A stretch of DNA of 64,000 bases from Rhyzopertha dominica (lineage: Eukaryota > Arthropoda > Insecta > Coleoptera > Bostrichidae). The stretch covers positions 1,116,002-1,180,001 of the forward strand of contig QCXZ01000138.1 in the NCBI GenBank assembly GCA_025024175.1. The letters are read 5' to 3'. Below, one piece after another: positions 12,060 through 23,879 of this stretch. Made by a program: the position numbers and the translations under genes. Numbering within the stretch: position 1 is the stretch's first letter; each line of letters begins with the position of its first letter. The notes below the pieces were generated by a model. That model had not been told where the DNA came from. It made no database searches and was given only the letters and a program-made list of their open reading frames with translations.

Positions 12060-15000
12060 GCGCATATAACCTGAAGATTTCCATTTCAATCATTCAAACC
12101 TGTTAAAAGTTCTCCACATCGCTTTCATGTCGGACAAACATAAATCAGCGAAAAAGAACGTACAAAAGATGTTTATTGTGCTCGTTTTGAGTCTAAGTGT
12201 TTGAATTCTGGACTTGTATCGAAAATTATAGAACTTGGAACGCAAAATCTAAACAAATTACTTTTATGATCAGTAACTTTTATTCTATCTTTATACTTGA
12301 CTCCATTAAATCTTCCATTTTCTCTGTTATTCTGTGTCTTCTGTGTAAATCACTTCAGACAGTTAGATTAGATTCATGACAATCGAGTTTCGAGTAAACT
12401 AAATAAATTCCTTTAAAATTTCTATTACANACGTTTTCAGTGATCTTCTGAAAACAATTCATGCAACATTCACAACCATTACCCATATTGTGCTGTAGTT
12501 TTCTGGTTCTTAGTCAAGTTTTCACAATCTTTGTTAAGTCCATAATATTATTCATTATTTGATGTACTTATTATAAGTGATACTAACTTAAATTATTAAA
12601 AAATGTACAGAATAGCAAACATGCATAAAATGCATTATTAAAATAGACATGACTTACTTAAACAAACCTACTAATTTGAACCGTACGTTCTTTCATACAC
12701 TTCCGGGACTGAACCCATTTTAAAATTTAAATGGAAGTGAGTCTTTTTCTTCTCTGACTAACGTTACAAATTCACTAGATGGCGTCTACTCCACCAATTT
12801 GATATAAAGTGGACTATGCCTTTTTTGTCCTGTATCGTTCATTTGCAAATATCCACATTAAACTATATCTTTAGATATAAAAGAAAGCGATTCATTAGAA
12901 ATCTTGCTGCTCATATAGCCCAAGTGTTCTTCCCAAAACTTACACTTAACTTAGCTTTTCAATTACAGTTTCTTAGTAAAAACTTGGCTTTTGTCAATAA
13001 TCTTATTTGGGTTTGCAGTTACTATCGAACATCGATTTAATTAAACCATGAAGGAAACCAGAAGAAATGTAGCAAATGATTTTTTTAAATGCCATCATCT
13101 CATTTCGGGATGATATTTCGTAACGGTTCGTTTTATGTGCGTAGAACATAGTCAAATCTCCGTATTTCCCTCTTTATATATCTATTGTGGTTTTTGGTAT
13201 GACATATATGGGATTCATTTAGAATATCATCAATTTGTTTGCATAAATCATACAGATGATCATCAATTTTAGGTTATGGGCCTAGTATTTTGTCACCAGC
13301 ATGATCTATATTTAAAAAGCAAAACAATATTTTACTTTTTATTTAGTAGAATACTCATTCCTCGAGCGCTGAAAAGGGCAGAATGTATCAATGTATCACT
13401 ATTATCATTAGACTACTTTTTTTGGACGCTCTTCGAACACCCATAACTGATTATATTTCCATGATATCACCACGCACTCTTTTTTAGGTTAAAATGGCTT
13501 TTTCCAGGAGTAAGGCGTAAGCTACTCAAGCCACCATATTTGAATAACTGAAAGACAATATTCTTAACAAAACTGCCGCAATTCCAACCGAAATGATTGA
13601 ATAAACATTTTGTAAAATAACAATATCCTCAAAAACCCAAACCAATCATCCGTTAAAAATGATTAAGAGTTTCAAAGAATTAACAAAGAAACTTTTATAA
13701 ACGTGTTGAGGACTGACAAAGTCTAATTTTAGAGACCTAAAGTCTAGGTTAACTGTTTTTAAATGCCCTGAGTAAACTGCACGGCTAATCGATCCTGAAG
13801 CTATCTACTTCATCTTGCATCATTGTTTGAATTGCAATGGTGCTTTTAATCCGACCATAAGTGCACTAATGACTCTTTCATCGCGGTATTTACGTATTAA
13901 TAGGTGTTTAATCCGTAACAGCCGTTGCTGTCATTCATCTGAAGGCTCTCTACCTTTATATTAACGACTTGACGTTCGATGTCACTGCCTGCAATAATGA
14001 CGGCAAGAAGTGTGTTGCCTTTTTTACGTTTCGCATTGGTGTGTGCAATAATTATTAAATATTTTCTGGACTTTGTTATTAGTTGACGTAATTAGCTGTA
14101 ACAGTACGTTGCTGAAGAAAAGAGCTGCTGATGTAGTTGCCCTGTAAAAAAGTAAAAGAAAGCCCAACGTACTTCTTTAGCCGCACATTTACATGTGATT
14201 ATCAGGAAACAATAAAGCAAAATCCTGAATGAGGAAATAGTAGCGAGATACTCGTATGGATATGCGGGCGGTTTTTTGGACTGAAATAGGTTTGCATAAA
14301 CGTTCTAAGCAGTTTTTGCATTTCCTTTTGCCGTTTATTATTTATTGAATGATTTGCTCCTTTCGAACTTGACAAATACAGCAAAAGATGTTAGACAAGG
14401 CTAACAATTCTTAATGAATTCTGAATAATATATTGCAAGAGTTATTTCTATATTAAATTACAGTCAATCTCGAGTGGTCATAGTTCGATAAAAAAGGAAA
14501 ACGTTTTAAACGGTTTGCACTTGTGGAATTTATGGTCGCTACCGACCTGGATGTTCCTAAATAGTTTGGTTACATTTTTTCTCTTGGCCCAAAATCAGTT
14601 TATTTATGTCACATTCGAATAGAGAGAAATTAATTTATTATCTGACTTCCAGAATGTCAAATGTAACAACAGTATACTTAAGAATATAATTTTATAAGAT
14701 TAATCTTCAAACTATTTTTGTACAAAAATAATATTATAAAAGCCAAAATAAATTGCTAACAACATTATTGTTACTAAGGCTTATAAGGGAATGTCGCAAT
14801 TTTAATACTCAGGGACGAATATAACAGAGAAAACTGCTTTGGGATGAACCTACATATTTAAAATTATACAACAACCCTATTGAGGAGATCCAACGAAAAT
14901 GCACCATCACCTTGAAAATAGACTTAAACTAGAATTATATTGATATTAAACTGTATTTTGCCTTAACATGTCACAACGATTTAGTTTCGAAAGTTTATGG

Positions 15001-16640
15001 GTTAGTCAAATTCACAAAGCTAACAATCTTTTTGGGTCTGCTGTATCTATTGTTATAGTTGTCCTGCCCATAGAATTTCTTCTTTGTTAGTCATTATGTT
15101 AAAAATTCTTAAAATCAATTTCAAATTTAGTGTATAAAAACTCATTTGAATTGGTAGAACAGGCTAGAAGTCCTGAATTAATTAATGCTCACTACTAGAA
15201 GTTGACCTCTTTGAGTGTTTCTTCTTTGTTTACGAATTTCATTGGATTGATAAAAGCATTCCAAAGAATGAGTTTCTTTCTATGATCGAATTCATTTTTG
15301 GTTATTTTGTTTTTACGTTTCGATATAACATAATTATAAAAACAAGTTTTCGGCTGCTCTAAGGAATCTCCTATATCACCCGTAATCGCTAGTTTTTTTG
15401 AGTGTCATGTTTTGTGCTCGTTACTTAACATGTATAGATTACATTTTATTGTTAATTTCTAAAGATAAAACTAATATTATATTAAATTATTTCAATTCGT
15501 ATCATGATAGCCTTGGATACCATTAAACTTCACCCAACATAAATCCACTATTTTCTAAGTTGAAGGACTTTTGCCTTATTTTATTTTTGGTTATTTTACT
15601 TCGTTGCTTAATTCATTTTCGCTTGGAGTTTACCGTTTTTTCCCAGAATGCATTTGACTTTCTGTTGCCAATGTGAATTTCATCTGTCAAATACCTATTA
15701 AATCTATGTGACTGTTTCATTGTTTCAATTTAAAATATTTTTAATCTGTTATTATTAGTTTTTATAATTTTAACCTGCTTATATTTTTGAGGATATTTTT
15801 CTTTTTGTTTGAAAATTGCTGTAAAACACGTGTTCAGAACCTAAGATTTTGTAATTTACTAAACTTGTCATGTTCGACTTGAAAATTTGCCAGCTCCTAG
15901 TGTTGCTCTATTGGCACTGCTAGATGGTTATCACTGGTATTGCACAAAATGTACCACAATACGAAAAAGTATTGTATACGTCCAAAATGGTCCATCACGA
16001 AAACATATATAAGGAATAGAACCATCAAATAAGATCGATTGAAAAATTTTAAATATAGGAATGTCACCCTCGACTTATAGCAGTCATTTGTAGGTACCTA
16101 TAATGTAGCATGAAAAGCATTAGAAAAGCTTAAGTACCTAACTAAGAGACCAGATCGTAGTTTACAGGTACTTTTTAATTAATTAAATAGTGTCGAAATA
16201 ATAGTAACTATCTCTGATATATACGACCTAAAAAAAGACTTAATTATATCATTATAATGTGGTAACTAAAATGTAGGTATAATCTACTAACCATTGGGCA
16301 GTACATTTAGTGAGCATTAAAAAATATTTAACCATACCAGACGCAATTCACAATTCTGATACAGTTAATTTTTATAAAAATTACTTATCGTTGTCCTGAA
16401 CTCTAAGATATCCAAATAAGTATTTCAACGCTAAATAATTTTTAAAATTATGACGTCTAATAGTTTTAAAATGCCGTCATTCAAAATCATGTATATGTTA
16501 CTTAATTCCATTGTCACCTGTACCTTTCAAATACACTAGTAAGAAGAAGTATTGCGTTATTGGATAAAATGTGAAGCTTGCCAGCTTTTTTCGATGGGAT
16601 ACACTTAATTTACATACCTAACTCATTGCTGTGTTGGTTA
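12060..16640. other. Non-coding stretch
   Basis: No gene, RNA gene or clear transposon seen in 4.6 kb of AT-rich DNA. About 13790-14040 is slightly GC-richer. A CACTAGATGGCG sequence at 12773-12784 resembles the core of CTCF-type sites. Short ORFs here lack any recognisable feature. Confidence 0.45.
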
Positions 16641-16649
16641 AGCTCAATC

Positions 16650-17130
16650 TATACGTAAACAGCAATATGGCACAGCAATTTTTTTTAAGTATAAGACCTC
16701 ATTGTCGGCTGACCGCGAGAGCAAATTGATCCTATCCTGCTGGAGCAAACGAAATAAATTCAAATCGACCGTGGAAGATGAGCATTACAATACCAGTAAT
16801 GTAGCTGTCCGACTGCGGGCTTGTTTGCGCATGAAATATTATCTCAAATCGAATCAGCAGATTTGCGCGTAAGCGGTAGAAAGCGCCTTCGTTTTTTCAG
16901 TTCGTTTTGCTAACGTTACAAATATATCGGCAGCGTATCTAGAAGATTTTCACATGCTCCGGCTCTGTGGTCGCTTTTTCTTTTCAGATTTGTTGGCTCG
17001 ATACCATCTCCGTTTGTTTCTGCGGGTGAAAGAGGCACCGCCTTGTATATAAGATATCGCGGTGTAGTGTAACGCACTGGACACGATTCGGTCGGTAACT
17101 ATTGCACATATTGAATTCCCGGTTGAATAG
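16650..17130 (+). promoter_or_regulatory. GC-richer block ending in a TATA-type core promoter candidate
   Basis: The block is CpG-richer than its surroundings and ends with TATATAAG at 17046-17053. Around 17085-17095 an imperfect initiator-like TCGGTCGG follows, about 40 bp from the TATA box and so slightly far. No credible coding exon follows. It could start a non-coding transcript or the first exon of a gene with a long first intron, or be a regulatory element that happens to contain a TATA. Confidence 0.22.
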
Positions 17131-18509
17131 GGNACATCGAGTAGAGAAGACTACTGAAGAAACACAATTTCTCGCTGTTCGATACTTATATAAGAAAATG
17201 AAAAAATGCAGACCAATTCACAATTTTGGATAATTTGGCATCCCAAATTTCAACAGATTATTTTATTTTGCTTGCTTTATACTCTCATGTAATGCAAGCA
17301 AAAAACGTACGCATTAAGATCTGTATAGCAAAAAAGTCAAATTTTTTAAACCATCAAAATACATGATCAAACAACAACTCCACCTAAAACTAACTCTAAC
17401 GTCTATTTCAAATAAACCTAGTATACTTGTTTTTCTGATGAACAGTAAGATTTTTTATGCGTATATTTATTATTTAATAGTCAGCTCTCAAATGTCCTAC
17501 AATCAAACACAGATTCAAGCAAAATACTTATGTCACAAACATGGCTCTCAGGTAAATAGAAAACACATGTTATGTCTGTTTTGAATGGAAAAAAAATGTG
17601 AAATAGGACATAAAATAAAATAAAATTGTAGATAAAACGCGTCTTTCGGGTGTGCCCAGTTATACAAATATAATTAATATCTAAAAGCAGTACTATTTAT
17701 TATTAATAACGTTTTAAATATAGTACTAAGAGCTACAACCCAATTTTGATTTGAAGTACAAATTCCACTTAGCCTTTCAAGGAACCTTTTAGTCAAACCA
17801 TATTAATGCGTCTCTAAAACACTATCTAAAGAAGCGTATATCATATGGGGCTAAGGAAATTTTGAGTAAGTGGGAAAAAATTTCTTTAATAAGTACTATT
17901 ACAAGCTAAATGACAGAATGGTTGTCTTACAATGGGAAAGAATGACGCGCGTTTAATATATAGGTTTCCAAAGAAGCTAACAAACAAAAATGTGATGGAA
18001 CGTGGCGATATTTCTTTGAACTCGTACAGGGGTCTAAACAAGGATTTTATAATCAATGGTTCTTTGAAATACTAATCAGACGTCAACGCCACATGATCAA
18101 TCAATCCATCGTATATTTTGTGAGCATAATGAGCCTCGAAGATTTCCGTTCTGTTAGTGATGCAAAGTAAGTAAATGGAGTAATATTTCACCCATATTAC
18201 AATCTTAAGGATCCATAAGTGCATTTAAGCAACTCTATTGCATTGGAAGGACCTTCCATACAAAGTTGTAAACTGCACTAGTTCAAAACGTTCTTTTAAT
18301 GTTTCAATATAAGACAGATATTGTTTTGCATTTATCAAACATGCCAATGTATTTGGCACTACGTTTTCACTGTAGTTTACGCTTTAAAAACATAAATAAA
18401 TAACGTACCTGCATCGTACGTAAATTAAATTTAAAGCTGTCAGATTGAATATGTAGATGCATACCAACTTGTCAGATTACAGATCACTTCCTTTTGGAAG
18501 TAGTACCTA
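17131..18509. other. Non-coding stretch
   Basis: AT-rich, no supported gene. A short open segment at 18092-18168 ends in a GTAAGT donor-like sequence, but no partner exon or domain supports it. Confidence 0.45.
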
Positions 18510-18805
18510 TTAGAGCCGCTAGGTGGCTTTCCCATCGCGTCAATTCAATGCTGACAGCATTATCGTCTATTTTTCTACTAACATCATACCAAGCGTTTGG
18601 TATATAGGCAAAACCAGTTCTATGCCATGTTGTCTGCATTAGACCTAAACTACACTTATGATCTGTAATGACAGCGAAATAAATCTACCTGTAGTTGGTT
18701 GCGGTGCTGAAAGCATAACGTAGCGTAGACATATATTTTTAAAGCTAGATAACTTAATTTTTGGAAAATTTTAAGACCTGTAGTTGTACCAAACGCTGTC
18801 TTATA
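18510..18805. repeat. Dispersed repeat, copy 1 (MITE-like)
   Basis: 18621-18717 is a diverged reverse-complement copy of 26120-26212. The flank carrying TTTGGTATATAGGC and AAAACCAGTT is shared as well. The sequence AGCGTTTGGT at 18591-18600 recurs inverted at 18788-18797, suggesting short terminal inverted repeats. A CCGCTAGGTGGC motif lies at 18516-18527. No ORF. I infer a small non-autonomous DNA element family. Confidence 0.55.
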
Positions 18806-18959
18806 CGAGTAGGTTAGATATTTGTAATGGAATTTACAATCCAGTCGTGCACATGCCCAAACCTAATACAGTTGCTCTTTATCAAGATCAAGATATACCC
18901 CAAAAACAACTTATAACCCCTTAAATAAGTTTGAAGGCCTTGTGTTAATTCACCTAAGC

Positions 18960-19480
18960 GTTATCAAATAAAGACTGATTGAAGTTGGAGTTTGACAATG
19001 AAAATTAGCTCAAAGATTCGGTATTCCAAAAACCACTATTTCAATAATAATTTCTCGAAATGGTGTGGTATTTCGAAAAAGAAGGAAGGCACCAAAATAT
19101 ACCTCAGCCCAATTAGCAGGGGTTTTAAATTTTGTCTTGCGCTAAGACGAATTCAAGTATGGCGAGAAATATTTCACTTTATTCCATTCAACAACGCTGG
19201 ATGTTACGCAGGCGACATAGAAAATACGCCAGACAATATCAAACCCAAGTTTAAGGACAAACTTTTAGTGTGGTATGCTATTTCTAAAGACGATTCATGC
19301 ACTTTGCAAGAGCAATAGGCTGTATATTGCAAATTACTTAAATTTTGTCCCTGAATTAAGTTAAACTTTCAATGTACCACAAGCTTAATCAACAGAAGAT
19401 TTTTGGTCCATAATGGGCAGAAAAATATACGACAAGTGTTGGTAAGCTGCAAATGAAGACCAATTACAACATCGGATTGT
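18960..19480 (+). mobile_element. Decayed Tc1/mariner (IS630) superfamily transposase fragment
   Basis: An open frame over 18992-19318 reads like the middle of an insect Tc1/mariner-type transposase. It has a helix-turn-helix-like segment with GISKKK, then a catalytic-core-like KPKFKDKLLVWYAIS stretch (compare the common 'KFP.K(L/V)LVW.AIS' motif). A frameshift near 19085-19120 is evident because the adjacent frame reads APKYTSAQLAG, a usual continuation of this family. Downstream similarity continues weakly with stops. No complete DDE triad or terminal repeats are visible. It is a relic. Confidence 0.55.
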
Positions 19481-19569
19481 GAAAAAATGAGAAAAGTTGA
19501 AAATGGGTATAATTTCTCTAATAAACTTACCATAATTTTAAATCAACTTCTGAATATTACTAAAAAAAT

Positions 19570-19870
19570 AATACCTTTCTGCTTCTTCTTAAGAAGCGAT
19601 GGTTAACCGAGACCATCGCGCATCGTTCACATCCAGTTACCGTGATCGCGCTTAGTATCAATATCAGATGTTCCGTATCACATAACAACCGCTCATTCTT
19701 ATGCACTTGACCACAAACCAACAAAGCCTGGGATTCTGTGTGAGAATATCGGCTGGAGGAATCTGTTACACCGCATCGACTGTAATTAATATACCGATGT
19801 GCATCGCAAAGTGCAGATATGGCATGAGGGGAGTCAATGTTCATTGTTGCTGCCGGAAGGAAAATTGGTG
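19570..19870. promoter_or_regulatory. GC-richer block, candidate conserved regulatory element
   Basis: A 300-bp CpG-richer island open in two opposing frames (94 codons minus, 68 codons plus). The translations overlap antiparallel and neither shows a domain, so both are probably composition effects. Possible conserved non-coding element. Confidence 0.22.
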
Positions 19871-21467
19871 TAGAATTTCTTCAGCATTTAAAGCGTTACT
19901 TTTGTGAACTGAGAGGAAACATTATTTCGAATTAAAATCTCCTAATTTAGTCTTTATGTTTGTATGCACTCGTATGTATGCATATACAACAAAGTTTTTT
20001 AGGTGTATTGCAAATGTGATTTTATACATAGGTAAATATACCATTGGTGTACTAACACTAATTCTAACGTGTGTTCTTATTCAGAATTTAATTGTGGCGT
20101 CTAGATTTTTCGTATATTTTTTGTCTAATTTTTTGTCATACGAGGTGAGTAATAGATGAATATTTTATAGTTATACCAACATTATCCGACAAAACGTTAA
20201 AAAAGATTTTTTCTATGCATCTATGCGCGAAATAAATGTTTTAATTTTTTCATCGAGAAAAAGAAAATTTAAGACCTTCTTAGATAAACTCAATATATCA
20301 CACAAAGTGTATGTGAACAAACTGTCCGGTGCCTAAGTTCCAAGCCTTTCAATCATTTAATCGCTTGTTCAATTTTTGTCTACACTAATTTCTAGAAAGT
20401 GTTTGTCCCCTGTAATCAAGGCCCCTTGTATTCCTTTTTGTAATTTCCAAGATGTTTTACTTACTACATACATTTTATTCTCGTCTACTGTCTTACTTAT
20501 TAACTTACTACGTGGGACACTCCAAAAAATTGGAAATACGCCTTTTCCCTTGTTTTAGATGAATTTTGTGCTATACTACCCTAAAAAGTGCCATCTCACA
20601 GTGCCAGTAGGTATTATGTCCAATAAGCTTAGGCGGTAAGACAGAACTCTGTATACATAGGGCCTTAAGTACAAAAGCAGATATCTATCTGGATTCCGAC
20701 ACAGAAAATGTTTACATTTAAAAAAAACGCATAAATAATAACCACGCGGAACAAGTACTATAATTTCCAGATTGTACTAAGGATACGACACTGTTTTTCA
20801 GCTTTCGTGGAATGAAAACATAATATAATAATATATAATATATATATAATAAATTTACATGTCTGCTCAATGAAGACATCATTCTAAATAATGTGACTGG
20901 ACTAGTAGAATTTTGCATTATAAAATAACCTGTTGTAATATAGTACCCGTATAAGTAGGTGCTATACAGCGTAAGAGTACCTAAAAGTATTTCACAGAAT
21001 CATAATATTAAGTGGATTTGTTATATTTTGCATGAGCTACTCGAACAATCCTTATTTGCAACAATCTCAGTAGGGAATTATGTTCATTAGACAGTCCCCG
21101 ATAAGAATACGACAATTTTCGTCGCTTGACCGCACGTCGCTATCTCCATTGGCTTTTTACATGGAATCACTGTTTCTGCATCAAGTAGACGTATTAATAG
21201 TTTATTCGGACAAAAAATCTTTATGGTATTTTTTTGGGGTCAATGATCTTTATGATATGACATATTAGTCAATATAAGTAAGTAGTTACAGTGTGCCAAC
21301 TGATCCATCGATGAATTATGGAAAAACTTTAGTCGCGAAAAATTTACAATTTGACAGTCTACTAGTGTAAATGCAGGTTATACGGCCATTTATATTTTAG
21401 AAAATTCACTCCCAGTTAAGTATATCAGAAATAAATGTCAACTTGGGTGTTTCAAATACCCTTTATA
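19871..21467. other. Non-coding stretch with a short AT microsatellite
   Basis: No gene seen. About 20820-20852 is a TA/TAA-rich simple repeat. The rest is AT-rich unique-looking sequence. Confidence 0.45.
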
Positions 21468-22283
21468 CAGGGTGATTCGGGAGGAAGTGACAAAATTTTA
21501 GGAAACGGTAGTATTTACAATTCTGAACCGAAAAACTGGTATCGACTTATAGCCTAAGACGCTCCCTTACAGAGACACAACCCTTAGAAGTTGTAATTAA
21601 ACAACCACTTTTTCTGAAATGTCTAAGTAATCTAGGAATATTCAAATTTCGGAAATCATTTTCTTGTATTCACTGAGGGGTAGAAAACTTTAAGGCAGTT
21701 GCCCTTTTCTTCTCAGTAACTTTTCATCCCTTAGTGGTTTCGAAGTTCTGACCTAATTTTTGAAATCTATCATTCTTTTTGCACAAAAACGTTACTATTT
21801 TTGTATGTCGATAAGATTAACCATTTTCAAGATAAACGACATTGTATTCGAACATGCTTAAACAGAAATGGGATATTCGAATCACATCAGCGAGGCTATG
21901 ATAAAAACAAACAATGTTACTGTGATAATTAAGTAAAATTTATTAAGATTCCAGTTTACATTTAATCATGCCTAGAGTGCTTACAAACGCTGAATATGCC
22001 AATATGATATTTGTGTATGGTTTTTACCAAGGGAGTGCATCTGCTGCTTCTAAAGAATATGGAAAGCGTTTTTCGGGGCGTACCGTACTCAAATACCATA
22101 TCGGCATATTCAGCATGTGTAAACACACTAGGCATGATTGAGTGTAAACCTGATTCTGAATAAATTTTACTTAATACGCTATATTAGTGTGACGTAGATG
22201 TCGGCCATTTTACTGCGATACGTCAAGATCCCGGATCCAAACCAACCTACTTAGTTGTCATTATGTGCGTAAGGGAGTTCAGC

Positions 22284-22327
22284 GTTACTGTGTATGTTTG
22301 AGTAGCTACTCAAACATACACAGTAAC
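22284..22327. repeat. Perfect 44-bp palindrome inside the foldback element
   Basis: Each 22-nt half is the exact reverse complement of the other, centred between 22305 and 22306 (AGTAGCTACT at the centre). Its arms continue as an imperfect inverted repeat: 22240-22283 is a diverged inverted copy of the tandem unit that follows. No mismatches and no spacer suggest a recent inversion/duplication junction. Confidence 0.9.
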
Positions 22328-22334
22328 ACTTTAA

Positions 22335-22760
22335 AATATTCTTTTAACGCTAAAAAATTGCACCAATCACTGAACTCCCTTATGCACGTTATGACAACTT
22401 GGTTTGTTTTGATCCAGGATCTAAACTAAATATAATTTCGGTTTGTAATACTTGTGATGAAAAACTAAGGAGTGTAAGCTATTCAAATAAGCACATTAAT
22501 ACTTCTAAATATTCTTTTAAAGCCACAAAATTGCACCAATCACTGAACTCCCTTATGCACGTTATGACAACTTGGTTTGTTTTGATCCAGGATCTAAACT
22601 AAATGTAATTTCGGTTTGTAATACTTGTGATGAAAAACTAAGGAGTGTAAGCTATTCAAATAAGCACAGTAACACTTCTAAATATTCTTTTAAAGTCTCA
22701 AAATTGCACCTAACACTGAGGTCTGTTACGCATGTTATGACAACTCAGTTTGTCAGGATC
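22335..22760. repeat. 173-bp tandem repeat, about 2.5 copies
   Basis: The sequence TTGCACC recurs at 22358, 22531 and 22704, exactly 173 bp apart, and the surrounding unit (including GTTATGACAACT and GATCCAGG) is highly similar between copies. Two overlapping 67-74 codon ORFs over 22399-22796 merely read through this repeat (173 is not a multiple of 3). The array lies between the inner inverted repeat and the right terminal repeat of the foldback element. Confidence 0.9.
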
Positions 22761-23233
22761 CAGGTTTGTTTCGTTTGTCATAACCTTGCTATTTAAGCAT
22801 GTTCGAATACAATGTCGTTTATCTCGAAAACGATTAATATTATCGACATACAACAAGAGTAACTTTTTTGTGCAAGAAGAATGAAAAATTGCGTTAGAAC
22901 CGTGAAATTACTTAAGGGATGAAAAGTTATTGAGAAGAAAAGGGTAACTACTCTTAAGTTTTTTACCCCTCAGTGAATATAGGAGAATGAAAATGATTCT
23001 GAAATCAAGCCCTTGAATAGCTAAGATGATTTCCGGAATGTCAAATTTAAATTTCTAGATCACTTAAATATTTCAGAAAAAGTGGTTGTTTAATTACAAC
23101 TTCTAGGGGTTGTATCTCTGAAACGGAGCGCTTGAGGATATATATAAATCGACATGAGTTTTTTTTTTGTTCAGAATTGTGAATACTATACCATTTCCCA
23201 AAATATTGTCATTTCCTCCTGAATCACCCTGTA

Positions 23234-23879
23234 TATGTGCGTTCTAGATTTTAGATTTCCACATTTCATGTAGGTTTATAAGGAACAGGTTTTGGCGTAG
23301 GTATTTAAAATTTTGTCTCAAAAATGACATTTGCATACTTGGAATATAACGATTAATTTCTCGCTTACGAGGATTTTTATTTTTTAACTTATGGGGTAGT
23401 TTCTCTGTAAAAGAGGCCACTTATAGAACTTTGATAAACAACAATGCAGGGTGTACCTACAATAAACAAGAATTTTTTCAAGTTGAAACTATTATTAAAA
23501 ATAAATGGAAATTTTTTGCAGAAACCCTATATGTGGGGTGTAAGTTCAATTATTGGTACCTTGACGGCATAAACAAACATGTGTCAAGGAAATGTCACAT
23601 TAAATAAAGTGTAAGCTGAGTGTGGTTTGATTAAGGCCTAAATGATATACGAAGAAACCATTACCGCAGTAGTTTAGAAAAACTGAATACCTATTTCAGC
23701 AACTAAGCTGGCATCTTCAGTTCAAATAATGCGACTGCTTGAAATATGTGGCTGATTTAACCGGAGTATATTCCCCTCACCAAATTCTCAGTGATGCGCT
23801 ACGTATACCAAATTTGTTAACCACATTAAATCATTTTAAGTAGCGGACTTTTTTCCAAATGTGTTTTAATGCCCCTCGC
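23234..23879. other. Non-coding stretch
   Basis: AT-rich sequence between the foldback element and the GC-rich block; nothing recognised. Confidence 0.45.

Larger units (their letters stand above)
21468..23231. mobile_element. 1.76-kb foldback DNA transposon (non-autonomous, TA target site)
   Basis: The element begins CAGGGTGATTC and ends with its near-perfect complement, flanked on both sides by TA (21466-21467 and 23232-23233), the target duplication of the Tc1/mariner superfamily. The terminal inverted repeats extend about 400 bp (21468-21870 against 22795-23231). Inside is a second inverted repeat (about 21930-22030 against 22083-22175). Each of its arms encodes the same short N-terminal peptide, MPRVLTNAEYANM on the plus strand and a close variant on the minus strand. 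This resembles the N-terminal helix-turn-helix (DUF4817-like) segment common at the start of insect transposases. No catalytic domain remains. Confidence 0.8.

Noticed and set aside
18092..18168. ATG-started 25-codon frame ending in a GTAAGT donor
   Set aside because: No continuation exon, no domain and typical chance length in AT-rich DNA.
20818..20852. CRISPR-like or regulatory repeat
   Set aside because: It is a short TA/TAA microsatellite; CRISPR arrays are not expected in animal nuclear DNA and none is present.
22399..22796. Two overlapping similar ORFs (67 and 74 codons)
   Set aside because: They are readings of the 173-bp tandem repeat, not genes.
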